DNA of 64,000 nucleotides, taken from contig CM041298.1 of assembly GCA_023052935.1 (NCBI GenBank), positions 113,912,977 through 113,976,976 on the forward strand. The letters run 5' to 3'. Both the position numbers and the translations under genes were made by a program. The stretch's first letter is position 1; every line of letters starts with the position of its first letter. The notes below the pieces were generated by a model, which was not told the DNA's origin, did no database searches, and saw only the letters and a list, made by a program, of their open reading frames with translations. Origin of the DNA: Piezodorus guildinii (Eukaryota > Arthropoda > Insecta > Hemiptera > Pentatomidae). Positions 55,149-64,000 of this stretch are shown one piece after another.

Positions 55149-56032
55149 TCTGGTGCGGGCAATACACGACTTTCATTTACCTCCATTTTTAAAATCAATG
55201 AAAGAATTTTTAAAAACAGTTATAAATAAAAATACGTGAAACTATTAACGAATTAATTAAATTGAATTTATATAGAAACATGTGTTTTATTAAAAAATCT
55301 ATTATATCATTATCTAAAATAATCAGTTAGTTTTTTCTTCATTTCATCACTCTCTATTAACTTTTAAAAGCTTGTGTATGAGATAATATTTCTTCTAAAA
55401 TCTTTAGCTTTCCAACGGTATATCATACATGTATATTACTGCTCTGATGTTCAAAAACGAAAAATTGCATTAAAAAATATTTTTTCTATTTTCTCCTTTA
55501 GTTGGGTATCGAATTCATTCAATTTATATATTAACCTGTTTTTTATCAGTGGTAACAAGATAATATAGTTATTTTTTTAGAATCTACAAAATTAAAGGTA
55601 CTTCAGAGAAAGAAAATTTAAAATATCTGCATTTAAGCCCTGTCAGACCATTTTAATCAGAATGAAACCTACATGATATTAAAGCCCATTAAATTTTACA
55701 TCGATATAGCGAGTTTAGTTAAAATCGTCGGAACGGTTTTCGAGAAAATCGAAAAAAGGTGCAAAATGCATAGTATAAAGTACCTCTTCTGGTAAGCTCA
55801 TTTCGATGAAAATAGTTTTGTCACGTCTCGGGCGTATAGTTGTCTTAAATATGAAATTTCAGTTTCATAGGACTTACCGTTTCCGCCCGGGAGTTACCAC
55901 ACACAGACCTTTTTGCGGGACTTGGATATTTGGATTCAGGGGGCCCTAAAACGTGTATTTCCGTTGAAAACTGGAATTCGAAAATTTTCACGATCGCAAT
56001 ACTTCCCCTTACTATATATAGTAAGTGAAAGT
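55149..56032 (+). mobile_element. Helentron/HINE-like element, copy J (reference copy)
   Basis: 884 bp, cleanest copy: 5' TCTGGTGCGGGCAATACACG then ACTTTCATTTACCTCC; interior TTTCCAACGGTATATCATAC, GCATTTAAGCCCTGTCAGAC, CGATATAGCGAGTTTAG, TTCCGCCCGGGAGTTACCAC, GCGGGACTTGG, CACGATCGCAATACTTC; 3' palindrome CTTACTATATATAGTAAG then TGAAAGT. It sits in A-runs inside an RT gene, which lets its ends be placed. No ORF, no CTRR end; asymmetric inverted ends plus a 3' hairpin are Helentron/HINE traits. Confidence 0.8.
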
Positions 56033-56145
56033 AAAAAAACAAGCATAATGCATTTAATGGGAATATAGAAGTTTTATCTCTAGAAAATTGGGAATTAGGC
56101 AGGGTAAAGGAGTTTAAATATCTTGGCAGATGGATAACTGAGGGC

Positions 56146-56442
56146 CTTTTCACACATTGACGGCTGCCGTCCAAACGGTTTATAATCCTAGGCTTATCAG
56201 CCGGCCAAACGGTCGTTGAGGTAGTGACATAGTTGGAGCTTTCACACATGCACGGCTTCACACATAGCCGTGTAGCGACCGGAGAGAAAAAACAGTCGTG
56301 CAGCTGCCGTGTACGGCACATTTCCCTATATCGGCAACTATAAGTGGACGGCAGCCGCGTACGTGTGAAAGGGTAGGGGATTAACGACCGGCACGGCAGA
56401 TAAGCTTTTTTTACGGCAACCGTCTATGTGTGAAAGGCCCTG
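56146..56442. mobile_element. Harbinger-like MITE with 3-bp TGA target duplication
   Basis: Ends GGGCCTTTTCACACATTGAC and, inverted, GGGCCTTTCACACATAGACG, about 27 bp of inverted repeat. Repeated ACGGC/GCCGT words fill the ~250-bp interior. TGA precedes the left end and follows the right end. Removing it together with one TGA restores the LINE reading frame across the join, which proves the boundaries. TIR and 3-bp duplication fit PIF/Harbinger. Confidence 0.8.
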
Positions 56443-56879
56443 ATGATGGCAGTTCTTCCAAGGACATCATGGTAAAAATTACGAGAAGAATGCGGGTAAT
56501 TAGTACCATGAATTCTGTATTATGGAGCAAGCAGGTGTCTCCAAACCAAAAATTAAAGTGAGAACAGCAAAAAGTCTTTGAAACTAAGGGAAATAATATC
56601 ATGATTAGAAATGTACTTGGATAACTTAAGATAAGATAAGTTTTTATTTACACATATTTATAATTTTTGTTGGTACATAAAGTTTATATATATTTATTTT
56701 TATTTTAAAACACTTATAATAATTGATACAAGTAAAAAGAAACAATGTGACCAAATATTGTATACAACTTTTTAAATAAAATTTACTAACATCTTTTTTT
56801 AATAAAATTGCATAAAAAACTTTATTAAATAAAATTTTTTATGTTTAGATAAATAAAAATAAAATGATTTTCTACTGAT

Positions 56880-57170
56880 GTGTAGGCCTCTCCTTAAGGA
56901 GGAATAGTCTTGATCGACGACCAGCCGTACCTTCTGGGTTATGAGTTCGCTGCTGATTTTTCAATTTCATGGCATTTTAATTCCCAATATTTTCGATCTT
57001 CTGTTTTCCTATGCCAAGATATTCCTTCTAGTTTCTTAATTTCGTCCGACCATCTCTTGAGTTGCCCTCCTTGCTTACGTTTCTTCCCGAGAGGTGTCCA
57101 TCCGGTAACTGCCTTGCTCCACCTGGGATCCTTTATTCGCATTAAATGCCCAGCCCATTCTTGGATAACT
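56880..57170 (-). pseudogene. RTE-type LINE C-terminal fragment
   Basis: The minus strand reads MRIKDPRWSKAVTGWTPLGK, KQGGQLKRWSDEIKK, SWHRKTEDRKYWEL, the GRP..RW.D.I.....W...A.DR..W pattern of RTE-group RT C-termini. A 3' block (GGAGAGGCCTACACATC on minus) ends it. The 67-codon frame (56939-57142) is a fragment. Confidence 0.75.
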
Positions 57171-57404
57171 TATTATAGTTGGAATAATCAGGAATCAGTC
57201 ATTTTTTTTTTTTTTTTTAATTTTGCCAAAGTTCGGCTCAAGCTTGTGTCATAAACTGTTTATGCTTGTACATGGCTCAGTAATGCCCTCCCTGATGATG
57301 GCTCACAAGCTTGAGTTAGCAAAATTTAAAAAAAATCAAAAAATGACTGATTCCTGATTGTTCCACTTATAATAGCTTCTACAGTCGACTATACATCCTC
57401 AATA
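57171..57404. mobile_element. Foldback MITE F2, copy 2
   Basis: Matches 38066-38312: AGTTGGAATAATCAGGAATC, AGTCATTTTT, GCCCTCCCTGATGATGGCTC, ACAAGCTTGAG, AATGACTGATTCCTGATTGT, GTCGACTATACATCCTC. The GCCGAAACGTTGGC part is largely deleted here. Confidence 0.7.
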
Positions 57405-57720
57405 TACTTGGATAAATGGAAATTAGCTCTGAATGTTTCTAAATCAAAAATAATGATTTTTGGTCAAGCGAAAAGGACAAGACCCAAAATAAAATATAAA
57501 TGGTGGTATAAGGGAGAAGAGATGGAGATAGTGAGGAAGTATAAATATTTGGGTCTGACAATTTCTGATAATTTATCACTTCATGAGCATTTAAAAAAAA
57601 AGCAAAAGCACAGACTACCAAGTTGAGTATCAATAGTATCTGGAGTAACGTATTCATTAATAAACATGTTCCGATATCGGCCAAGTATAAGGTATTTTTA
57701 ATATTCAATTATAGTCAACA
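57405..57720 (+). pseudogene. LINE reverse transcriptase fragment
   Basis: Open frame LDKWKLALNVSKSKIMIFGQ, then EIVRKYKYLGLTISDNLSL, continuing after a one-base shift in the A-run at 57592-57603 as AQTTKLSINSIWSNVF. This is the segment just after the catalytic YADD box of RT. The family differs from the L-A and jockey copies here. Confidence 0.7.
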
Positions 57721-58106
57721 TTAAAATGATATTAAATTGTGCAATACATTCACAGGAACGTATAGTGTAATAGACTAACGTATTATTGTTTTTCCTGTGA
57801 TTGATACTTCCTATGATAACATTTCGTAGCGCGGTGCACAAATGTTTGCAGTGCAGTGTTGCTAGAAATACCAACATGCACACAGTTACTGAGAACTAAC
57901 TTCAATGAGAGAGAATGGAAGGAGGGATAATGCGACGGAATACCTGCTGTGCATTGCGGGGTTTTGTGATTCCATTGTTTGGCGTTTAACTGCACTCAAA
58001 CTGCAAACGATTCGGGGAACTTATAAAACCAAATTGTTTCATGATAACATGTTTTAACTATTTATATTTGTTTTCTTTTCTCTGGAAGGAATTAGTCCGG
58101 GTGGCA
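57721..58106. other. Unassigned stretch
   Basis: No gene supported; short GC-richer parts (57830-58010) without recognisable origin. Confidence 0.3.
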
Positions 58107-58190
58107 GTCATTAAATGAAACAACTGAATAGTTTCAACAATTTTAGTGTTTGCCAACGTTTCGACCCCCATTGTGTCATCATCAGGGCTA
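58107..58190 (-). mobile_element. Foldback-type terminus with CTGATGA...GAAACG hairpin
   Basis: The minus strand reads GCCCTGATGATGACACAATG, then GGGGTCGAAACGTTGGC (58151-58188). No inverted partner was found within about 400 bp. Confidence 0.5.
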
Positions 58191-58555
58191 AAAATATAAA
58201 AAAAGGATACATTTAAAATCAGATTAAAAATAATATTTTAAAACAACAATTTCGCTAGAGAATATTATTATATGTCAATATTATAACATAAAAGGAACTA
58301 GATGTGTAAAGAAATCAATTAATTAAATTACAATGATAAAGGTATACTAATGAGAGCTATACAGAACAGATAATGACTAAAGTTAATGTACAAATATATA
58401 AGAAAAAATTACATGAAATAAAAAACATTGAAAAATGGAGTACAGTGGAGATACGTACCGTGTGTTAGGCGAGTGGAAACTAGGTACAATTTCTTTTCTC
58501 ATATTTTTTTTGTTGTTGAACATTTTTATTGATATTTACAACTCTAATAATAACA

Positions 58556-59676
58556 TCTGGTGTGGGTAACACACGACTTTCACTTTCATCGATTTTTATT
58601 TATTTTAAAATAAATTTGAAAACTATTTAATATACTTCAATTTAAAAAATATTAAAAAAATCGGCATTTAAGCCCCGTCAAACTATTCATCAATATAACG
58701 AGTTTAATCAAAATCGTTATAGCCGTTTTTTTGAGAAAATCATAAAAAGTTGCAATATGCATGGTAAAAAGCCGCTCTCTGGCTGACGAACTTGATGAAA
58801 AAGTTTTTGTAACATCTCGGTCGTATAGTAATCTTAAATATGAAATTTCAGTTTCATAGGGCTTTTCATTTCCGCCCGGGAGTTACCATACACACACACA
58901 CACACACAAAAACACACACACACATACACACACGATTTTATGGAATCAACTAAATTAAAGGTTTTTTAGAGGAAGAAAATTTAAATTATCGGCATTTAAG
59001 CCCTGTCAGACCATTTTAATCAGAATGAAACCTACATGATATTAAAGCCCAATAAATTTTTCATCGATATAATGAGTGTAATCTAAATGGTCGGAAACAT
59101 TTTTGAGAAAATCATAAAAAGTTGCAATATGCATGGTAAAAAGCCGCTCTCTGGCTGACGAACTTGATGAAAAAGTTTTTGTAACATCTCGGTCGTATAG
59201 TAATCTTAAATTTCAGTTTCATAGGGCTTTTCATTTCCGCCCGGGAGTTACCATACACACACACACACACAAACACACACACATACACACACGATTTTAT
59301 GGAATCAACTAAATTAAAGGTTTTTTAGAGGAAGAAAATTTAAATTATCGGCATTTAAGCCCTGTCAGACCATTTTAATCAGAATGAAACCTACATGATA
59401 TTAAAGCCCAATAAATTTTTCATCGATATAATGAGTGTAATCTAAATGGTCGGAAACATTTTTGAGAAAATCATAAAAAGGTGCAATATGCATGGTATAA
59501 AGTGGCTCTGGTTATCCGAATTTGATGAAAACGTTTTTGTAACATCTCGGACGTATATTTGTCTTAAATATGAAATTTAAGTTTCATAGGGCTTTTCGTT
59601 TCCGCCCGGGAGTTACCACATACACACTATATATTTCATTCCCTTACTATATATTTCATATATAGGTAAGTGAAAA
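58556..59676 (+). mobile_element. Helentron/HINE-like element, copy K, with internal triplication
   Basis: 5' TCTGGTGTGGGTAACACACG then ACTTTCACTTTC; 3' ATATATAGGTAAGTGAAA. A ~361-bp internal block (from TCGGCATTTAAGCCC to the CA microsatellite) occurs three times in tandem (about 58660, 58990, 59350), each ending in TTCCGCCCGGGAGTTACCA and CA repeats. Confidence 0.8.
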
Positions 59677-59708
59677 TAAAAAAATCTGTAATTTTCAAAT
59701 ACAGTTAG

Positions 59709-60162
59709 TGTTAAGAATTGAGAAATACTGATTTAGTTTATATATATGTGTATATATATATATATGTATGTATGTTTGTATATATTTAGTAAATATTAAG
59801 TTCAGACGCAAGAGGGGGGGCACTATTTACCTAAAAGGGATTAAGTGATAGTGACCGCTCGGGAGAGAGAGTGCTCTGGGTGCCAAGAGAGAGAGGTCGC
59901 TTCGCAGTCGCTACTACCCTTCGTCGCTCGCCATCGTCGCCCGCGATCGTCCTTGTGACTTTAAGTACAGTACACTCATGTTTATAAGTTAATTTTATTT
60001 GTTCTTTTGAATTTTGTTTTCCTCAATATATATGTTTTTACAAAGTTAGTAATCTTAATAAACCCATCACGAAACCTAATCAAGTATGAGAAATTCGGCG
60101 ACTCACATTTAACGTACGGGTTGAGGCTGCGAGCGAGTGTGCTGTCGCCCCTCTCCCCAACA
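59709..60162 (+). repeat. 5' LTR of the BEL/Pao element
   Basis: 454 bp, TGTTAAGAATTG to CCTCTCCCCAACA. It holds a TATATATA run near the start, a GC-rich R-like part (TCGTCGCTCGCCATCGTCGC) and AATAAA (about 60057-60062). Confidence 0.93.
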
Positions 60163-60168
60163 TAAATT

Positions 60169-60187
60169 TGGAGGCACCGGCGAGATT
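60169..60187 (+). promoter_or_regulatory. Primer-binding site, possibly for tRNA-Thr
   Basis: TGGAGGCACCGGCGAGATT starts 6 nt after the LTR. The opening TGGAGGC and CGAGATT resemble the complement of a threonine tRNA 3' end from memory of that tRNA; not checked by alignment. Confidence 0.5.
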
Positions 60188-60835
60188 GCCGAATTTTCTC
60201 GATTTGTTTAGGTTTCGTTTTGGTGACTATCGCTTGAAATTAAATTGAGTTAATAGGTTGCGCTTTCGCATTATTTTATTCGCATTTGTTTTATCAGTTA
60301 ATTTTTTTCTTAATCTTTAGCATCCTTTTATTTTATAAATTTTATTTGTGTATAATATAGTAGAGAGAACTATTTTCATTTATTTTAAATCTTTGTGCAT
60401 ACATGCTTTCATTCTATTTTTAATTCTTTGTATATACATGTTTTTCATTTTGTTTTAAATCTTTATATATATGTTTGTTTTTTTCAATGATTTATTTGAT
60501 TATTGCAAATCTTAATTTCGCTAATACTACGTAGTGCACTTTGTACATATTTATTTTCTTTATTAACTCACTGTGTATTATAAAGTATATGTTTATTTCT
60601 TTGATACTATACGTAAGTCACTTCGAATGCATATTAATTTAATTATTCACTACGCATTATTCATTTTAATTTTATAATATTTTATAGGTCACTTTATTTT
60701 TTTTTCCATTGATTATTATTTAACTACAACTCGCTAAAGCTCTTTAATTATAATTAGTTTGTAATTAATTTGAGAAAAGTATTTCCATTTTTGATATTTT
60801 CTTTGATTTAAATTTGTTATTTTCGTCAAAATTTA

Positions 60836-62875
60836 TTGTTATCTAATATGCCGCCCAAAGCTGATAAAGGTTCTAATTTAGAAAGTGATGAACTTAAGTT
60901 ACAATTTTTAATGGACGAATTTAGTGATTTATATGAGGACATTAAAAACACTAATAATCTAGGTTTTATTTCCACCACAGATAAATCTAAGAGGGCATTA
61001 TTTAAGGCACGCTTATCGCGTATAGATGGTACTTTTGAGAAGTTTTCTCAAATATTTCGAGAAATAAAATCGCTTGCTACACGAATAGAAGGTTATGATA
61101 CTTCGCTATGCTTAAAAATGAAACATGAGGCTAGAGAAGCCTACTACGAAGCTTTGTCTTATGATGTACACGAAAATCAAATCTCTATAAAAAATAATTC
61201 GATCAGTTCTACGCCCGTTCTCCAACTACCACCTATAAACTTACCCAGTTTCGACGGTAATATTTCAGATTGGGGGCCATTTAAGGACACTTATATTTCG
61301 CTGATTCATCATAACAATGATTTACCTAATGTGCAGAAATTTCATTATTTAAAGTCTGCATTAAAGGGGGCCGCCGCTCAGATAATAGCTTCTATTCCGA
61401 TATCTGACGCTCAGTACCTGCATGCTTGGGAAACGCTTTCTAAACGATATGAAAACAAGAGATCGCAAGCCATTACCTTTCTTATGAAAATATTTCAATT
61501 TCAATCACTTAAAAATCAAAATTTGGCCTCCTTGGAAACTTTCTCGAATGTAGTTTTAGAAAATATTATTTTATTTCAGAACTTGAAATTAGAGGATCCG
61601 GCGGGATTTATTCTTATGACGTATGGCTTGACTTTGTTAGATGAAAAATCCCGCGATCAGTTTGAGACAAAATATTCTTCTTCGACCACATTACCCACAC
61701 TTCATAATTTTCAGAACTTCATTCAAGAAATTTGCATAAAATTACAAACCAAAGCCTTAACTTCTAACCGCTCAGTAGAAACAATAGTCCCGCAACAAAA
61801 ATCTAAATATTTCATTGAACCAAGACGCGTCTTTATGTCAACTAGCTCCGATAATGCTTCTCTGAAATGTTTTAAATGCCAAGAGAACCACCGCATTTAT
61901 GAATGCCCCCAATTCAGAACTTTAAGTCAATCACAAAGATACGAAGAAGTCAAGAAATTTAATCGATGCTTTAACTGCTTGTCTTCGGGCCACCCTGCAA
62001 AAGGCTGCCCCTCTCGCAATTCCTGTCGTTCCTGTGGTAGAAAACATCACACACTATTACATTTTTCGCCATCAAATCGTCTCGCATTTCATTCTAAACA
62101 GGTCGCTAACGAACAAACTTCAATCAGTCGCTCTTCATGTATCAGCCAGCCTAAAACATTTTGTCCCGTGGACGCTAAACCAGCAACTTCAAATGACTCA
62201 AAGGAAGTAGTACTTTCTACTGCAAATAATGGAGGAATTAATGTCCTACTTGGAACTGCCTGCGCCGAAATAAGGGACCAAGAGGGTAACTACCATCCAA
62301 TAAGATTAGTTATAGATAGTGGGTCACAGAGATCTTTCATAACCACTCATTGTTCGCAACGCTTAGGATTACCCCTTTTCAGAAACCCTCATAAGATCAG
62401 TGGCTTTGCAGATAGTCAAATTCGTGGTGGAGAACACCAAACAAAATGTATTTTACGCCCGTGCGGACTGGATCAACCACTATTGGAAACTAATGCCATA
62501 TTAATATCGCATATTACCGATAAATTACCCACCCGCTGCTTATCGCCAAAAATTAAAGAGATCTTTAATAAATACGATCTAGCTGATCCTGGCTTTGACA
62601 AACCGTGTCACATAGATTTTCTTCTCGGAGCTGATTTGTTCAGTAAAATATTTACAGGAGAAACCATCAACACTTCCTCAGGTTTTCCGAATGGATTAAA
62701 GACGATTTTTGGTTTGGTGATAACTGGTCCTGTAAGTGACACCTTAACTTCGCATATCACGTACGCTAAGAATAACCAAGAATTTGAAACTGATCGTCCC
62801 TTAAATAATTCGCTGACTAAATTCTGCAATCCAGGACTCGTCAAGGTGGGCGGCAGATTAAATGCCTCGCTATAG
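60836..62875 (+). CDS. BEL/Pao Gag-protease polyprotein, truncated
   Basis: 679 codons; the better start is Met5 (60848, MPPKADKG). The coiled N-terminus is followed by the Pao gag region (about 128-305: LPPINLPSFDGNISDWGPF, then HYLKSALKGAAAQII and WETLSKRYENK). Zinc knuckles are C345-x2-C-x3-H-x4-C357 and C378-x2-C-x4-H-x4-C391, and C397-x2-C with HHTLLHF. The retroviral-type aspartic protease has LVIDSGSQRSFI with catalytic Asp494, and a DFLLGADLF segment about 594-602. After about residue 655 the frame jumps to PGLVKVGGRLNAS, a motif that in complete elements lies beyond the RNase H domain, and then stops. So a deletion fused protease to the pre-integrase remnant. The capsid and protease may still be made. 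Confidence 0.9.
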   Translation: MLSNMPPKADKGSNLESDELKLQFLMDEFSDLYEDIKNTNNLGFISTTDKSKRALFKARLSRIDGTFEKFSQIFREIKSLATRIEGYDTSLCLKMKHEAREAYYEALSYDVHENQISIKNNSISSTPVLQLPPINLPSFDGNISDWGPFKDTYISLIHHNNDLPNVQKFHYLKSALKGAAAQIIASIPISDAQYLHAWETLSKRYENKRSQAITFLMKIFQFQSLKNQNLASLETFSNVVLENIILFQNLKLEDPAGFILMTYGLTLLDEKSRDQFETKYSSSTTLPTLHNFQNFIQEICIKLQTKALTSNRSVETIVPQQKSKYFIEPRRVFMSTSSDNASLKCFKCQENHRIYECPQFRTLSQSQRYEEVKKFNRCFNCLSSGHPAKGCPSRNSCRSCGRKHHTLLHFSPSNRLAFHSKQVANEQTSISRSSCISQPKTFCPVDAKPATSNDSKEVVLSTANNGGINVLLGTACAEIRDQEGNYHPIRLVIDSGSQRSFITTHCSQRLGLPLFRNPHKISGFADSQIRGGEHQTKCILRPCGLDQPLLETNAILISHITDKLPTRCLSPKIKEIFNKYDLADPGFDKPCHIDFLLGADLFSKIFTGETINTSSGFPNGLKTIFGLVITGPVSDTLTSHITYAKNNQEFETDRPLNNSLTKFCNPGLVKVGGRLNASL

Positions 62876-63108
62876 TACAAGACAAACATCTTTGGTTTAT
62901 TTTATACATCTACCAATAGGACAAGATCGCTCTATTAGTAGTCTCAGATGTGTCTGAAGAAGCGTTCCTCGCCTCATCGGACCACCCTGGAAGAATCATC
63001 GACCAAACATCGCTCAACCTCGCTACTTTACTTACTTTTATCACTTAATTCTGTCCCATGTCACAATTCCAAAATTTAAATTTTATGTTATAAAATTGGT
63101 GGGCGGCA
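62876..63108 (+). other. BEL/Pao 3' untranslated remnant and polypurine tract
   Basis: Decayed former pol/env-side sequence without a frame, ending in TTGGTGGGCGGCA directly before the 3' LTR; the GGTGGGCGGC tract is the likely plus-strand primer. Confidence 0.7.
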
Positions 63109-63563
63109 TGTTAAGAATTGAGAAATACTGATTTAGTTTATATATATGTGTATATATATATATATGTATGTATGTTTGTATATATTTAGTAAATATTAAG
63201 TTCAGACGCAAGAGGGGGGGCACTATTTACCTAAAAGGGATTAAGTGATAGTGACCGCTCGGGAGAGAGAGTGCTCTGGGTGCCAAGAGAGAGAGGTCGC
63301 TTCGCAGTCGCTACTACCCTTCGTCGCTCGCCATCGTCGCCCGCGATCGTCCTTGTGACTTTAAGTACAGTACACTCATGTTTATAAGTTAATTTTATTT
63401 GTTCTTTTGAATTTTGTTTTCCTCAATATATATATGTTTTACAAAGTTAGTAATCTTAATAAACCCATCACGAAACCTAATCAAGTATGAGAAATTCGGC
63501 GACTCACATTTAACGTACGGGTTGAGGCTGCGAGCGAGTGTGCTGTCGCCCCTCTCCCCAACA
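63109..63563 (+). repeat. 3' LTR of the BEL/Pao element
   Basis: 455 bp. Identical to the 5' LTR by eye except the TA/T tract near 63425-63440 (one TA more, one T less). Confidence 0.93.
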
Positions 63564-64000
63564 GTTAGAGATAAAAATAAGTGAAACTATTAAATAATTA
63601 ATTAAATTGAATTTCTATAGAAACATGTGTTTTATTAAAAAATCTATTATATTATTATCTAAAACAATCACTTAGTTTTATCGGCTTTTTATCACTCTAT
63701 ATTAACTTTTTATCACACTCTATAAACTAAGCTTGTGTATGAGATGAGATTTTTTCTAAAATCTTAGCTTTCCAACGGTATACTATGCATCTATATTACT
63801 TTTTTTATGTTCAAAACAAACAATTGCATTAAAAAAATATGTTTTCAGTTTTCTCCTTTGGTAGTTTATTAAATTCGCTCAACTTGCACATTCAGCTGTA
63901 TTTTAATTATCATTGCTAACAAGATAATATAGTTATTTTTATAGAATCAACAAAATTAAAGGTTTTTTAGAGGAAGAAAATTTAAAATATCGGCATTAAA

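Larger units (their letters stand above)
54905..56640 (+). pseudogene. LINE reverse transcriptase remnant split by two transposon insertions
   Basis: Three pieces of one RT in order: 54905-55148 (QGYCLSPLLLNLYVEEVLK, then LHFADDQIIIANDNEDAN, KLQEGIEHG, LKISK), 56033-56142 (NGNIEVLSLENWELGRVKEF, KYLGRW) and 56446-56640 (GSSSKDIMVKITRRMRVI, MNSVLWSKQVSP). A Helentron-like element (55149-56032) and a Harbinger-like MITE (56146-56442) separate them. Earlier stops and shifts show it was already dead. FADD is the catalytic box. Confidence 0.75.
59709..63563 (+). mobile_element. BEL/Pao LTR retrotransposon, internally deleted
   Basis: 3855 bp between 5-bp duplications GTTAG (59704-59708 and 63564-63568). 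Layout: LTR, primer-binding site, long leader, gag-protease frame, a short remnant from beyond the polymerase, purine-rich tract GGTGGGCGGC (about 63098-63107), LTR. Reverse transcriptase, RNase H and most of the integrase are absent, so the copy depends on others for movement. LTRs that differ only in one short TA/T tract indicate a recent insertion. Confidence 0.93.
59685..64000 (+). mobile_element. Helentron/HINE-like element, copy L, split by the BEL/Pao insertion and open at the window edge
   Basis: Begins AATCTG at 59683-59688 with most of the 5' end deleted, runs to ACAGTTAG at 59708, is interrupted by 59709-63563, and resumes at 63569 with AGATAAAAATAAGTGAAACT and the usual order (TTTCCAACGGTATACTATGC) to the window end. 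Confidence 0.75.

Noticed and set aside
62608..62889. Antisense 93-codon frame over the BEL/Pao protease region
   Set aside because: Shadow of the gag-protease frame.

Overview
The window is AT-rich nuclear DNA from an animal, most likely an insect. The signs are a mitochondrial-type ISCA2 gene, a Ly6/uPAR gene split by introns with GT-AG borders, and jockey-like LINEs, mariner, BEL/Pao, tRNA-headed SINEs and Helitron-like repeats. A hemipteran-like genome is plausible, but nothing here fixes the order.

Only two host genes are supported, both on the minus strand. An ISCA2-like gene lies in one uninterrupted frame at 1614-2051. A LYPD6-like Ly6/uPAR gene is spread over at least 21.6 kb, with coding exons at 35104-35187, 24615-24745 and 13540-13734. 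Splice sites, codon phase and the twelve-cysteine pattern agree across all three. Its first exon (signal peptide, start codon) is not seen and probably lies beyond the region I could read as coding. The 10-11 kb introns are filled with transposable elements.

Most of the rest is transposon-derived. (1) A terminally hairpinned Helentron/HINE-like family makes at least ten copies, several used as landing sites by other elements. (2) A complete jockey-like LINE at 48502-53514 has both ORFs open, a poly(A) tail and a 12-bp target duplication; decayed relatives lie at 6.3, 11.9, 28.3 and 37.7 kb. (3) A BEL/Pao element at 59709-63563 has almost identical LTRs, intact gag-protease and a deleted polymerase region. 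(4) Three internally deleted mariners lie at 26656, 33589 and 53591; two share one deletion. (5) Several LINE families survive as 3' fragments with characteristic tails. (6) Three tRNA-headed SINE families are present. (7) Foldback elements and MITEs carry a recurrent CTGATGA...GAAACG hairpin motif.

Tandem repeats include a 40-bp minisatellite (41.16-41.80 kb) and a ~494/499-bp array (43.7-46.7 kb) with dimeric higher-order structure. Long TA, CA and poly(A) tracts are common. Nesting gives relative ages: the BEL element sits inside a Helentron-like copy, a Helentron-like copy and a Harbinger-like MITE sit inside an old RT gene, and two LINE copies sit in or beside another Helentron-like copy.
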